Positions 45,701-58,123 of a stretch of 64,000 bases of DNA are shown here, piece by piece. The translations under genes and the position numbers were made by a program. The stretch is from positions 12,530,001 through 12,594,000 of the forward strand of contig JAJNNQ010000006.1 in assembly GCA_027886175.1 (NCBI GenBank), written 5' to 3'. Each line of letters opens with the position of its first letter. Position 1 is the first letter of the stretch. The notes under the pieces are model-generated. The model was given only the letters and a program-made list of their open reading frames with translations, did not search any database and was not told the origin of the DNA. This DNA is from Phylloscopus collybita. Lineage: Eukaryota; Chordata; Aves; Passeriformes; Phylloscopidae.

Positions 45701-47930
45701 ATTACTGAGAATTGAATACAGGATGATTTAAACTGCTCTTGTAATGGATGCATTGTTATATCTGAGTTGTAATTCATGCCATTGACCATTCTGCATTAAG
45801 TAAAAACACAAAATAATGTGGAGGATCAGAGCTGGGAGCTGAAGGTGTGTGAGAAACTGTCTTCAAAGGCTGCCAGACAACAGCCAAATGTCAGAAATAT
45901 AGCATCCTGCTGGGTGGGCTTGTCTATTGCTTTGCTTAATATAAACATATTGGAGATGTTTCCCTCTTGCTCTGCATGGGATCAAAAGGCAGGAGAGACT
46001 GGAAAAGTAAAATTGTCATTGTGTACCTTTTTGTTTTGCAGAACTCCAAGGCTCTTAAAAAAAACAGCTGTCAGAGCAGAGAAGGACCATTTGTTAAATA
46101 TCTGTATGTCTCAGCTGCCATCATAATTATTGCCAACATCAGTACTATGGCCTTGAGGTGACAAGGGAGCAAAGATTGAATGGTATTTTATGAAACAATT
46201 TATATTCACTAAGCTGGGCCCATGTCATGTTTTTTTTGAGAATGAATCACAATACCCAGAGCAGCACTTCTCTAAATTAAAATAAGGCTACCAGCAGAAT
46301 AATTTCCTGACTTTGTACTGTGACACCTAGATTGATAAAGTATGTGCTGCTTTTGAGTTATTTGCTCAGTATATAGTCCTTGCATTTTTAAATTTGCTTA
46401 TGGTTCATTAGTATGGCATTTAAACCAGTCGATTTAATGAATTAGGTGCTAAGGCCTGTGAGTTCATTGAGGAGTAACACTTTTCACTGCACTTGCCATA
46501 ATGTATGATGTACTAGTCTACATTAAACTGTGAGCAGGAAAGTGTTGAGGAGAGATTTGGGAAGCTTCAAAAGTTTTCTGTATTCGATTTTATGTCTACA
46601 TTAATCCATTTGAAAGCTGTCTTCTTCTAAACCCAGTCTTCAAGTACAGAAAGATTATGAAGTTTCGTGCAATTTCAAAACTGTTGCTGAAAAAGAGCTT
46701 TATTTCATTTCCTTTCAGTGTTTGCATTGCAAAACATTGCTGTCTCTTGAGAGGAAAAAAAGCGTACAAGTACCCAGTTACGTATTCTTCTCCACTCAGC
46801 CTTTTGATCTCGTCTGCCTTTACCATTTTCAAAGTGCTCCAAGAGGCACACTTGAGACTAGGATCTTAGTTCTTCTCGTATTTAAAACAACTTTTCTCCA
46901 TTTAAGTAATTTAGTATGTATAGACATAGAAGAACAGAGTTTAGTCCTTTGTGTATCTGTTTCTTTTTGGGTTTTCTGTTAAATCGAGAGCTGACATGAT
47001 GAGTGTCTAAGTTGCCTCACTGAGGAACAAAAGAGGAAGTGAATTGAAGTCAGGGGATTGAAGTGAATGACAGGTGAGCAAGAAAAGTCAGAAATAGCAA
47101 TTTAAATGAGTGACAGGGGAAGATTAAAAGATATAACTGAAGGCAACTGCCAACAACCCATAGAATCTAGGACATGAGATGATGCAGAATAAAGGAATTT
47201 TGCAGTAGAAATCAATCCAGACAAGGTGATAGTGAAAGGGGATCAGCTATAGTATTTCAGTATTTTTTTCCAATAGGAAAAAAAATTAACACTTTAATAC
47301 TTGATGGGGAAAGAGAGAAGAGAAGAGAACAAATAAGCTTCTCTGACAAACAAGAAAAGTGAGAAGGAGGGAAGGAAAGTGAAGTCTTTGCAATTAAAAG
47401 GAGAGTTCAAAGGGTTAAATGTTTATTCACAATAAAATGGAATTATAGTCAGTATCATTTGAGGAGGCAGGATTAGGTGTAGTTCAGAGGCAGAGGCATT
47501 GGGGACAACCCAGAGTTGATTTCTGGTTATTTTCATTGGTGTAGTGAGTAGAATTCATAAAGCCTCCTTTTCCTGTTTTCATTGAGCAGTCTGAATGTTT
47601 CAAAAATCCGTATGTAAGATTATATATATGCTTTATATATATATATATATATATTTATACACACTTTTGGTAATACTCTTGGGAAGGCAACATGTTCCAC
47701 TGACACAAGTGTAAGAATTGCTAAAAAAGGATGCAAACCAAGAACAGGTGGCAGATTTCAGGAAGAGCCCTGTCCTTCAATACTGCTCCTTACTTGCTTT
47801 CTGCCTAGGCCTGACGGCACACTCTAGTTACAAACTGAGTTAACACTTTTTGGAAGTTGTTGACAGAACGTGGAGATGATGGGATACTTATTGACACACT
47901 CAGACAATTTTCTCAACACATATCTGAGCA
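42779..47930. other. Intergenic, no gene seen
   Basis: AT-rich. Open frames at 44862-45215 and 45041-45463 overlap in different frames and lack any recognised motif. A TA microsatellite lies at 47620-47655. Confidence 0.6.
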
Positions 47931-48454
47931 CAGCCTGTGGAGAGCCCACACTGGAGCAGGCTAATCCTGAAGGACTGCTGCTCATGGAGAGGACCCATGC
48001 CTGTGCAGTTTTTAAAGGACTGGATCACATGGAAGGGGCTCCATGCTGGAGTAGGGGAAAAGTGTGAGGAGGAAGGAGCAGCAGAGAGGAGATGTTATGG
48101 ACTGACCACAAACCTCATCCTCCTTCCTCCTGCACTGTTTGGAGACATGGAAGAGGTAGAGATATCAGAATGAACAAATAAAGTTTAGCCTGGGAGAAGA
48201 GGGGAGCAAGGGGAAGGTGCTGTTTTAATTTTGTCTCTGTTTCTCACCATCCAACTCTATATTAATTGGCAATAAATGAAATTAATATTCCTCAAGTCTG
48301 TTTTGGTCATGATGGTACTCAATTAGTGATCTTCCTGTCTTTATCTCAACACATGGGCCTTTCTGTCTCATTTTCTTCTCCATTCTGTTGGGGAGAGGGA
48401 GTGGGAGAGCAGTTGGATGTGTGCCTGGCAGCTAGCCAAGATCAACCCACTGCA
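47931..48454 (+). mobile_element. Avian endogenous retrovirus LTR, 3' part, plus strand
   Basis: Matches the downstream part of a very common avian LTR: CACACTGGAGCAGG and CATGCTGGAGTAGGGGAAAA repeats, ATGTTATGGACTGACCACAA, ATTGGCAATAAATGAAATTA with AATAAA at 48271-48276, then GCAGCTAGCCAAGATCAACC ending in CA at 48453-48454. The U3 start is not recognised, so the copy is 5'-truncated or diverged. Confidence 0.75.
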
Positions 48455-50862
48455 ACTATATTGCCTGCAAATGTTGTGGGCCAGGAGAAGACACAGGGTC
48501 AGATCCTTACCTGACGAGACTTGACAGAGGTTGCTGGATTTGAAGAGTGATTCTGCTGGCAGAGATCCCAACCTGTGATTTTTAAGTCTCACACATTGTG
48601 CAAACAGTGATATTTAGTTGTTTGGAACAAGCTACATGTAAAAGTACTCAGAAGATGCAAGTTTGGGGTGTTTTGGTGGGTTTTTATCTTGAAGAAGTAG
48701 AGGTATAGTGGAAGTCTAGACCCATTTTTGTTTGCACAGCAAACAACCTCAGCTCTTCCCTGTGGCCTCTTGCCTGTGGTTATTAAACTCCCTGAACCAT
48801 TCTTCTGACTAAAACCTAACACCACTCTGGAATTTGCTCTTCTCTGTTTGAGCTCAGAATCAACATAATAGGATACTACTTTTCAAAATGAAGTGCAAAC
48901 ACAAAAGTGAGGAGCAATAATTTTTTTTTGTTCAGCAAGAATATCTCTGCCTCCCACCTGCCTTCTTTCAGCTTCTCCATGCATTCTTTTCCCCTGGAGA
49001 TTTATGACACCATAAATAGCAACCTTTTCTTAGCTGGCATTGTAATTTTGTTATTGCTAGATTTCTTTAGTTGCTGGGTTTCTGTGTGTGTTGGACAAGT
49101 TAATTGGCTAATTTTTTCCAGTAGGGACCTCTGCAAACTTGAAAGGAGACATATAATACAAAGGGGAGTGGAAAACAGGCCAGTCAAATGCAGAGTGCAT
49201 GCTAGCTATCACTAAACAATTTTAGAAGACTGCTGCAGAAAAGAGCAGTGGCATTAACTAAAAATCAGCCCCTCCTTCTCTGCAGTCAGTGACCTCATGT
49301 GTTACTTTTAAGAGCTGTGCAGTTTCAGGGATGAATTTACAAGAGCAGCAATTGCATTTTGAATGGGGAAAGCTGCGTTTCTTAGTTCATGTCTGGAAGT
49401 TGTGCCACCTCCTCTGCACACACATGAAAAGGTAGTGTGAAATCCGGGTTCACCTAAAACTGAACTTCAGCCATCTGAAAGCCAACTTCAGCTTCTGAAA
49501 TTTCTGACCATTGCCTTTCTGATCTTCTTTGGTGTGCTCAGCCAAGTTAACTTTGATAAGTGAAGACCTGATAATTGTTTTGATACTGAGGGGATAGAAA
49601 GGGATCATGGTAGGATTACAATCAGAGGTGGAGCATTCTATGGCAATGATAAAAAATATCCAGATCTTAAATGTGCCCTCAGCTTAATAAGAATCATAGA
49701 AATGCCTTTAGGAGACTACAGGGTCCAAGTAATAGAAATGGATCTGGTCTATTGAACAGAGCACAATGTATGTGCTTTTAGCTTTCGAGGGTTTTATATT
49801 TCCCCAACAGCATTTTAATGTTTCCATGTGTTAAGGCTGTCTCTAGCTGTATGGATGTTACCCCCAAACTATTTGCTTTACAGTCAAGAAGAGATGAAAA
49901 ATGTAACTGGATCCTACTAAAAAGTGGGTTGAGGTAGGATTAGACTCTAGCCACTCTTTGCATGTTAAGAGACTAAAGCAGAGGAAATGTTTTTAACTCA
50001 TTGGAATGAGAGTTTCTTAATTTGAGGTTGCAGCCTAATAGTGATAGGGGTTGTAAATATTACAGTGTTACTTATTTCTGGAGTAACCCAGTGGGATCAC
50101 TGACCGAATATTGAACTTTTAAATTATGGAAACACCTTTTGAAAAGTATAATTAATGCAAATCTATGTAAATTAGAGGGAAAGTTTAGCCCAGAAAGTAA
50201 GAACTTCCTTTTGGTTAATTGATTGGATTATCCTCTCAGTTACACTGCAGTAACTCAAGTTTCCCTTCAGTAACTTAAAGCAGGTGTTTGTCTCTGACAT
50301 GGAGGGACCACCTATGTGAGCAACAGACTCAGACCTCGAGTCACTGGTTTTACTAATCAATCCAAGCCCCAACTCTAATTTACCATGCTGAAGCAAAACC
50401 AAATCCACCAGAGAGAACTCTAGATAATGCTCAGACTTTTTTTTTGTTGCTTTTGCTGAAGAGATTAAAGAGCTCCATGAATTTCTTTAATGAACAATAG
50501 GAGATTGTTTCAATAAATGCAAGTCCTGAGTGATTGAACTCAATCAGGTCTCTTTATAATAGACTTTTCTTGTAAATATACAATCTATATGCAGTGCACT
50601 CAAAAATTATTAGCTCAGGGAGAACCTTAAAATCACATTTCGGTATCATAAGACAGGAGCACACAATTCAGAAATTACCACCATGGACCATAGATAGTAA
50701 TTAAAACCTCTAAGTAAACACATTAAAAAAAAATAAATTATTCACTCTGTGTGATTATCTGACTGCTATTAAAAGTATGCTCGAGTATATTTGCATATTC
50801 ATGCTTTGCAAACTCATCCCATTGCTATGTTTTGGTCAGAACAAAATTTAGCTGATGGTCTT
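48455..50862. other. Intergenic between two opposite LTRs
   Basis: AT-rich, with no viral coding sequence or gene recognised between the two LTRs, so they are unlikely to be the ends of one provirus. Confidence 0.6.
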
Positions 50863-51410
50863 TGGTGGTGGTTGACCTTGGCTAGACTCCAGGTGCCCAC
50901 TAAGCCACACTATCATTCCCTCAGCAAAACAGGGTGGGGAGATTACAAGGTGAAAAAAACCTCCTGGGTCAAGATAAAGGCAGTTTACTAATACAAAAGT
51001 GAAGGCCGTACTCTTAGAAACAAAGAAAAAAAGCCAAAGGTTTTATTCCCTGCTTCCCTTTAGCTTCAGTGGGCTTTGCATTTGCTCCAAAAGACAAATG
51101 TAATCAGTATCAAATGCTGGCCTTTCCTTTTCCTTTCTCTTACCTTTTATATGCCAGCTGACACCATGTGGTAGGGAACACCCCTTTGGTCACTTTGGGC
51201 TGGCTGTGTCCCCTCACAGGATTTTGCCCACCCCTCTCCTGCTGGTGAGGGTGAAATGCTGGAGGGAGGGCAGCCATGCAGTGCCAGCGCTGCTCAGCAG
51301 TGGCCAAAGCACTGGGGTGTTTTCAGCCCTTTTCCAGCTGCCAGTGCAAAGCTCAGCCCTGGGAGGGCTGCCCTGGGGAAATGAGCTCCATCTCAGACAG
51401 ACCCAATGCA
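50863..51410 (-). mobile_element. Solo LTR of the same avian family, minus strand
   Basis: On the minus strand it starts TGCATTGGGTCTGTCTGAGA, has ATATAAAA (plus 51145-51152), then AATAAA (plus 51042-51047), and ends GGTCAACCACCACCA. Plus-strand landmarks are GGTTGACCTTGGCTAGACTC and CAGGTGCCCACTAAGCCACA, then GCAGTGGCCAAAGCACTGGG and GAGCTCCATCTCAGACAG. These mirror the tail of the LTR at 48454. About 548 bp, near full length; no clean target-site duplication seen. Confidence 0.75.
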
Positions 51411-54400
51411 ACCTTGTTGATATTCCAGATGGAAAAAAACATATAGAGAGGAGATTCATGCAGAAGCACCTCTTTCCAGAAGAATTTATCTAGGCTTCTC
51501 AAGCTTAGCAACCAAGGTCGTGTAGCCTTAGCACCAGGACCATGTTGATACCAGTGTTTGTCCTGTGACTGAATGTACCTTGATTGAAGCAAATGAAGGA
51601 TTTCTGTGGTTATAGTTCCAATATGGCTATTCTTACATATACCAGACATATATTCTCAATTTAATAGGACTTGAAATCATAGTATTACTTCTTCATAACA
51701 AGATATCTGTCAAAATTACCTCACTCACTGCAAAAACATTTTTATCTGGCTTTAAGAAAAACATAATGTACAATGTCTAGAAAAGAATTATGCTGAATTA
51801 AACGGGGAGAACAACAGGGATTCAGTCCTCTGGGAGGATCTTTCTGCCTCTCAAATGCCACTCAATATTTTTCCATTCCAAGTAAATATTCAGATTAGAC
51901 TATGAGTGACTGTGCCAGGTGCTATCCAAATAAGTGTGAAAATGTAGCTCATACTCACACACATTTAGAGACAAGCTGCTGAAAAACCTGGAGTGGGAAG
52001 GTGTCAAAGCTTTGGTTTTGTGACACTGAGAACTATGTGATTTACCAGCCAGGGGCAGTGATAAAGCATGGCTAAATTAACAAACAGATGTACCCCCAGC
52101 TCACTTCAGTTGAATCGCGGTGAGAAAGCATCCAGGGAGCGGTTTCTGGGCAGGTCCAGCAGCCTCCTGCTGCCCTCCTTGCCTGCTCTTAAGTTGCCCA
52201 ATGGGCAGGATTAGTAGCCAGTGAAGACCAGAAAGATCCCTGTTAATTCAGAGTCACCTCACAGTGAGACAACAGAACCAGGCACAGGTCCCTGAAGTGA
52301 ATTGAGCTTTTGAGGGATCCTGCCCCAAGCCATTTAGAAGCAACATTTTGGGTTTAAGTGGCCCTCAGGAGCTTAAGGGTAGCTAAGAAATAAATACATG
52401 TGTGTATCTGTGTCTTTAAAATAACTTTCTTCAATTCTTATAATTCTGCACTTTGTCAAATTGTGAAACAATCCCGAAGTTTAGGAGCTTTGTGTCATGA
52501 ACAAGACAACTGTATTCTTCCCCTGAGCTTTCCTCCAACATTATCCTGTGCAAGTATGTAAAAAAAATAGGTTTTGCCAGGATGCCAGAAACCATACAGT
52601 TAACACTCCAGTACAGATCCAAAGATTTCACCTGCTCTTGTTCCTGTTTGTAGTAATTTGAAAGATATCATCATATTTATCATCCAGAGCACATAGGGGT
52701 TAAATCCTACTTTGTTTATTTAGAGACCTGTGTGAAATATACATTCTTGAAGATACAGAAGATTCTGGCATATATTTCATGTGCTCGTCACATATAATTA
52801 AGGTAATGGTACTCTCTTCATTCTGCATTTAACTCAGAAGTCATCTCTGGGCTGTATTGCCAAGATTTAAGGTGGTTTTGGGACAGATTTTTGTCTTCTC
52901 CATAAATTCCCAATTAATGTAGGTTTTTTGTGCTAAAAATCCACAGAACTTCACAGAACTTCAAGGACTCCTCTTGTTCTGTAGGCCCTAGTCAGGTCAT
53001 GCTGGGATGGAATCCTTTGATAAACATTTCCTTTTCAAGAAGGGCTTCATACCACTGGGTGCAGAAATCTCAAAACTGGACACCCAACTGTGAGTTATAC
53101 ATCTTGTCAGCTTCTTTTAATTTCTGTGGAGTGAAACAGATTTTTTAAGAGGGCATTTGTAAGTTCTGTGTTATGTATTCCCAGAAGACATGGGTTCTAT
53201 GTCATCCAAATAAAGATATCAGAGGGAATTTGGAAGAAGCCTTCCTTTTCTCCATAAACTACACAGATAGATGATTTATAAACTATTATTTGCTATTCCT
53301 TCAGACATTTAAAAGTGAAAAAATCTGTGTCAGCAGGTATGGACACTTGCAAATTTTGCCTAATTTAACTCATAGTGTAAGATACAGTGTAAAATAAGCA
53401 TTCAGGATCAGAATGGTAGCTATTTCATGCAGGAATCTTCATCCACAAATCTCACAAAAACAAACCTGCATCCAAACCTTTCATCTTAAGTAAGATGTTA
53501 ATTCTTTACCTTAACTGGTAACATTTTTATCAGTAAGGTAAAATGATGGTCATTCTCCTACCTGTTTCCCCGCCCCACAGATATGAGTACAGAGAAAATT
53601 CAGAGAGAGTGCAAATGCTGTAATATGTATCTCTACTGTTGTGCTGGAACTTACTCACACAATCTCCTGGGATTTCTTTACTAAAACCCTTTTAATAGAT
53701 TGGAGAAATTAATTTCCATACATCTGGTAGAACTCAGCATTTATTTCAGGCCAGACATGATCTGTGATTCATAAAAATACTTTTGCAGAACAGCTTTTTT
53801 TATTTTGGGACAGAATCAGTTTGCCATGGGAACAATAATAGAAATACAAAAACAACAGGAATTTTGATAGTTAATTGTATGCATTAACTATTATAACATA
53901 GCTCTGTCTTTAAGTAATAATTGAAATTGTGTTGCACATTCAAATATTGTAATGCCTTCTCATTAGCCATGTAGCTGCAGTGCATTTTCTTTTGCTGGTG
54001 GGTGACAATGAGAATTTGTTTCATTGGCTGGAAAAAATTGTTGACAGCTGTAGGATCTATGGAAGAATACAAATATGCATCAATCAACTTTAGATTCACA
54101 GGCTTGAATACTACGCCAAAAAAAAAAAAAAAGCCCATGCTGATGAATTAAAATGAGACTGGAAGAAATTCTAAAGTAAGAGTGAGACTACCAAATGAGT
54201 TCTGTTCGCTCTAGTGTTCCTTGCAGTGTGCGCACAAAAAAATAATTGGAAAATTACAAAAGAGGACTTTTTTTTTTCAAAATTATATTCAAAGATTATT
54301 TTTAGTAAGATGCAGCAGTGTGGAACTTATTCATGGGTGAAGAACTAAATAAAGAAAAGAAGTGTGAGCAATGCAATTTGCTTTTTTGATGAGATACGAA

Positions 54401-56135
54401 CAACGTGAAGACATTTCCCATCTTTCACTATTTTGAACTCTGCTTGTTTCTGTGAGATCATCTATCTATGAAACCAAAATGAGCAGGAAGTTTTCCTCTG
54501 CAGCTCAAGATGCCTGACCAAGACGTAGACACTGCAGCATGGATTTCTTGAAGATGATTTTCAAATTAGGGTTGGGGATCCTAGAAATTTTAAGTTGGGA
54601 TTTTTCTGCACATAAGTTCATGGATGTTTTATGGAAGTTTGCTGTACATCTATACTGCAGAGAGAAAACTGCTTTATTAATAACTGTCACAGTATTATCT
54701 GACATATATTTACAACTCCATTTATTGCCAATCCTGCAGAAGTTTATTGTGTTCTTTGGGGTCAGTGAAATGTACAGAAGCTCTAAAGGTGCAATGTATG
54801 ATACTATAGGATGGAAGAAACAGTTGTTTAATATTTGCAGTAAGATTTTCTCTGTTGACATGCAAGTGGGCAAGAGGAGGTGTTCAGGAAAAGAAAGTGA
54901 ACATTTTTTGAGAACTTTCAAGCTAACATTAGTGAAAACTTTTGTGAATCTTTAAAATATCAGAACAAGAAAAGATGCAGCTGAAGTTGCACCAAGAAAC
55001 AACTTCATCGTCTTACATGATTCTGTGTGTGTATGCATAAAGAAAATATGTAAAAAAAAACCTATAAAAGAAAATATGAAATCATCAGAGATGATCTTGG
55101 AAATGGTAGGAGAAGTATTGCAACTGTACATGCATAGAAGTTCTAAAAGCTGCCCTCTAGTCCTTTGGCAGGAGACAAAATATCACCCTATCATATTTGT
55201 CATGGTTATTTTGTGTCTCTGTAGTGCCTGTACTTGTTTTCAGGTGTTAGCTGCTGGGGTCTGTTATTTCTGAGCAGACACCAACCCTAGGTGCAGTCAG
55301 AGTGGGTAAATGCTGGTGGTTATTTGAAAACATATGCTCTATTTTTTTTTCTGATAATGAAAATTCTGCTGTTCTGCAATGCTGCAGAGGGCACAATGGT
55401 GCATGTCCTCATGTAGAACTTGTCTCACTCCAAGCTGAGCTCTCAGCAGGCCAATTTCTCTCAGAAATACAACTTCAGGAGGAATTTAAGCTGTCCTGGG
55501 ATAGTGAAGCTGTTACTTAATAGAGGCAGCGCAGTCTCCTGGTCCTCTCCTACTCTGGCTCTTCACTGTGTATTTGGCTCCCACCACCTGTGCTATGACA
55601 GAGCCACTGTTCAGGACATGTTGGAGGCCAAGAGTCTTCTCCTGCAGAACGCCAGCTAACAAAGAGACAAACTCCTCGACCTCCAAGTGTATCATTATAA
55701 TCCCTGAGCAATCAGCTTGTTGCCCCAGCACAGGGCAGAACTGAGCAAGGGAGCTGAACAAGGGAAACACCTCCTCTGCCAACACCTCCTCTGCCACCTG
55801 CTTCTGAAATGGGGAATATGAGAGAACACGTGACCTCCATTCTTAATGGTCTGGGAGATGTCAGGATGTAAGCACAAAATCTTTTGGAAATGCACATATT
55901 CCTGTCAAAGGCAGAACAGGGAGAATATCGGGAGATCTTGTGGAAGAGACAGCACACAGAAACCATTTCTGTCTCTGCCCAGCTTATGTGAGAAGAAGAG
56001 CACTGCTCCTGTCCCAACGTTCTCAAAAGCAGCACACTAGGCTGTGCAGCAGAGGAACAAGAGAGGGATAGGGAAAGCAAATAAAAACTTCAGGAATAGT
56101 GGCTTTACCTGCCTAGTTACCTCAACCAACTGGGT

Positions 56136-56175
56136 GGGGGGGGGGGGGGATTGTGTTTGTTTGTTTGTTTGTTTC
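56136..56175 (+). repeat. G14 homopolymer followed by (TTTG)n
   Basis: Fourteen G bases, a short spacer, then about five TTTG/TGTT units. A simple repeat; prone to sequencing error. Confidence 0.85.
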
Positions 56176-56958
56176 CTGCTGCTTTTCTTTCTTTTCTCTT
56201 TTTTCTGGAAGAGATAATTCAGATCTGGTTATGGTCCAGCTCTCTATTACTTGGCCTTTAGTGTGTTCTATATCCCATAGGATGCCCTATGGCTCTACAA
56301 TGTATTATCTATTTTTATGTGCTTTCCCCCAGCTCTATGTCATATTTACAGTTTTACACGGTGTTTTTTTCCCAGTTCAAAGTATCTAAAATTTCAGAGG
56401 GTTGTGGCATATCTTACATATATAATGGCATTTTTCTAGCCCAAACCCAAGTAAATTGAATGTGACATGATGTCTTGAGGAAGAGTTGAAATGGGTAGAG
56501 ACCACTGAGATAATCTTGAAGGAATCTTTATCAATGGAACCAAATCTGATGAAATTTCAGCAAATTTCTGTAAGAAGGGTCTGGATCTTTCAGGGTCTCA
56601 TCTGAAGTCAGGTGACTTCAGAGAGTTTCAGAATTACAGAACTGATTGTTCTGTGCATTCAGTGCAGTCACAGATCTCAGACAAGGTCTGCAAAGTGTGG
56701 CACAGGGGCTTTACCAGTCAACTGCTCCAGGTTTCAGTAACAGTTCTGAAAGTTTCTATGTTTGTAATTCCAAGGTCAGCAGGGAGAAGCAGGTCTCAGC
56801 TCTCAGAAGAGGTAAAGTGACCTAACTTTTCTTTCAGGTTTGCCTTTCACCTGGACTATTCTCTTCCAATTAGTTGTCAGAGTGTCTGGACAAACTGTTC
56901 TCTCTATGTCTACATATTTATATACCTGTATCTACGATCTATGTCTAGATCTATCTAT

Positions 56959-56960
<2 letters not shown>

Positions 56961-56990
<30 letters not shown>
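56961..56990 (+). repeat. Poly(T) tract, 30 bp, followed by GCTTT repeats
   Basis: T30 followed by three GCTTT units. Simple sequence. Confidence 0.9.
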
Positions 56991-56993
<3 letters not shown>

Positions 56994-58077
56994 TTGCTTT
57001 GCTTTGTCACTTTGGGTCACATACTTTTCCTGGCTGTGTTGACCTGTCTCCCCCTTAGATGCTGAATCTGGTAGTAATTCTGTGGAATCCAGAACTGTCT
57101 AGGAGTTCATGCGGCTTTGAACAGGTCCACAGTTCCTGGTAATAAAATGAATGAACACTGCAGTTTCACAGTTTGTAAAATCCAGGCACTATTGTGAATA
57201 ATGACCACTTGTACATGTATATAGTGTAAGCAGCATTTTTACCTCAGCATTTTCAGTGCACTTTTATATTTTCTTTTTTAATTGCCATGCAAACTAGTAC
57301 TGGATTGTATGCTTATTCATACAGAGAAAATACAGCTACAGGTTTTTGAGGGAAGGTCTTTTGAGTTTAGTTTTAGTAACAATCTGTTATATCCCTACCC
57401 TGGCTCCAAACTCCGAAACATAAATATCAAACTTAAGTCTTATTATTGTCCTTCTTACTTAATGTTAAGCATCTTCTCTCTACCATTTGTACATTTCACC
57501 TCCCAATAACATATTCTTGTTTTAGTAGGAAGATTACAATTGTGTTCCTTAAAGAACCTTTGCTACTGTATAATTCAGAGGTGAAGAAATGAAAGCATTC
57601 TGTAAGAAATTGTCCCTTTTTGAGAAGTAGCAGATAGAGCTCAAGCTTCTCATTAAAATTTTGGTTAAAAATAAATTGTGTTATGAAATAAATATTGTGT
57701 TAAAAATATTGTATTATGAAATATTCATCCCTAAATTAGCACTATTGATGCTGAGGTCTTTGGCAACTTTTATACAAATTTACAATTCAGTACCTATTAT
57801 TTTCATGGAAAGTATAAAACAAAAAGAAAGTAATATGAAAATGTTAATAAAAATTTACAGTGCTCATGTTGTCATTAAATAGATAAATTTTTAAAGGGAA
57901 TTCTTGCATTTCTTAAGGCCTGTAATTGTGATCAAAATAGAAGGGCCTGGTTATCTGTTTCGAAAAAAATACCTCTTTTCTCTTTTACAAGGTCTCACAG
58001 TGAGTTAATTTCCTCTTTATCTCAGATAACAGGCATTCATGGTCATTCCCACATAGATTTCACTCACCCTCACACCC

Positions 58078-58123
58078 CTTTGAAGGTCCCTTCCTACCCA
58101 AACAATTCTGTGATTCTGTGACT
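58078..58123 (+). repeat. CR1 3' tail fragment
   Basis: CTTTGAAGGTCCCTTCCTAC then CCAAACAATTCTGTGATTCT, the last few tens of bases of a CR1 copy including its direct 3' ATTCTGTG repeats. Confidence 0.75.

Larger units (their letters stand above)
51411..58077. other. Intergenic, no gene seen
   Basis: AT-rich. Contains an A15 run at 54119-54133, a G14 run at 56136-56149 followed by TTTG repeats, and a T30 run at 56961-56990 followed by GCTTT repeats. Open frames at 54505-54955 lie on both strands and are shadows of each other. Confidence 0.6.

Noticed and set aside
54505..54955. 138-codon frames on both strands at the same place
   Set aside because: Both-strand openness in AT-rich DNA without motifs; neither resembles a known protein.
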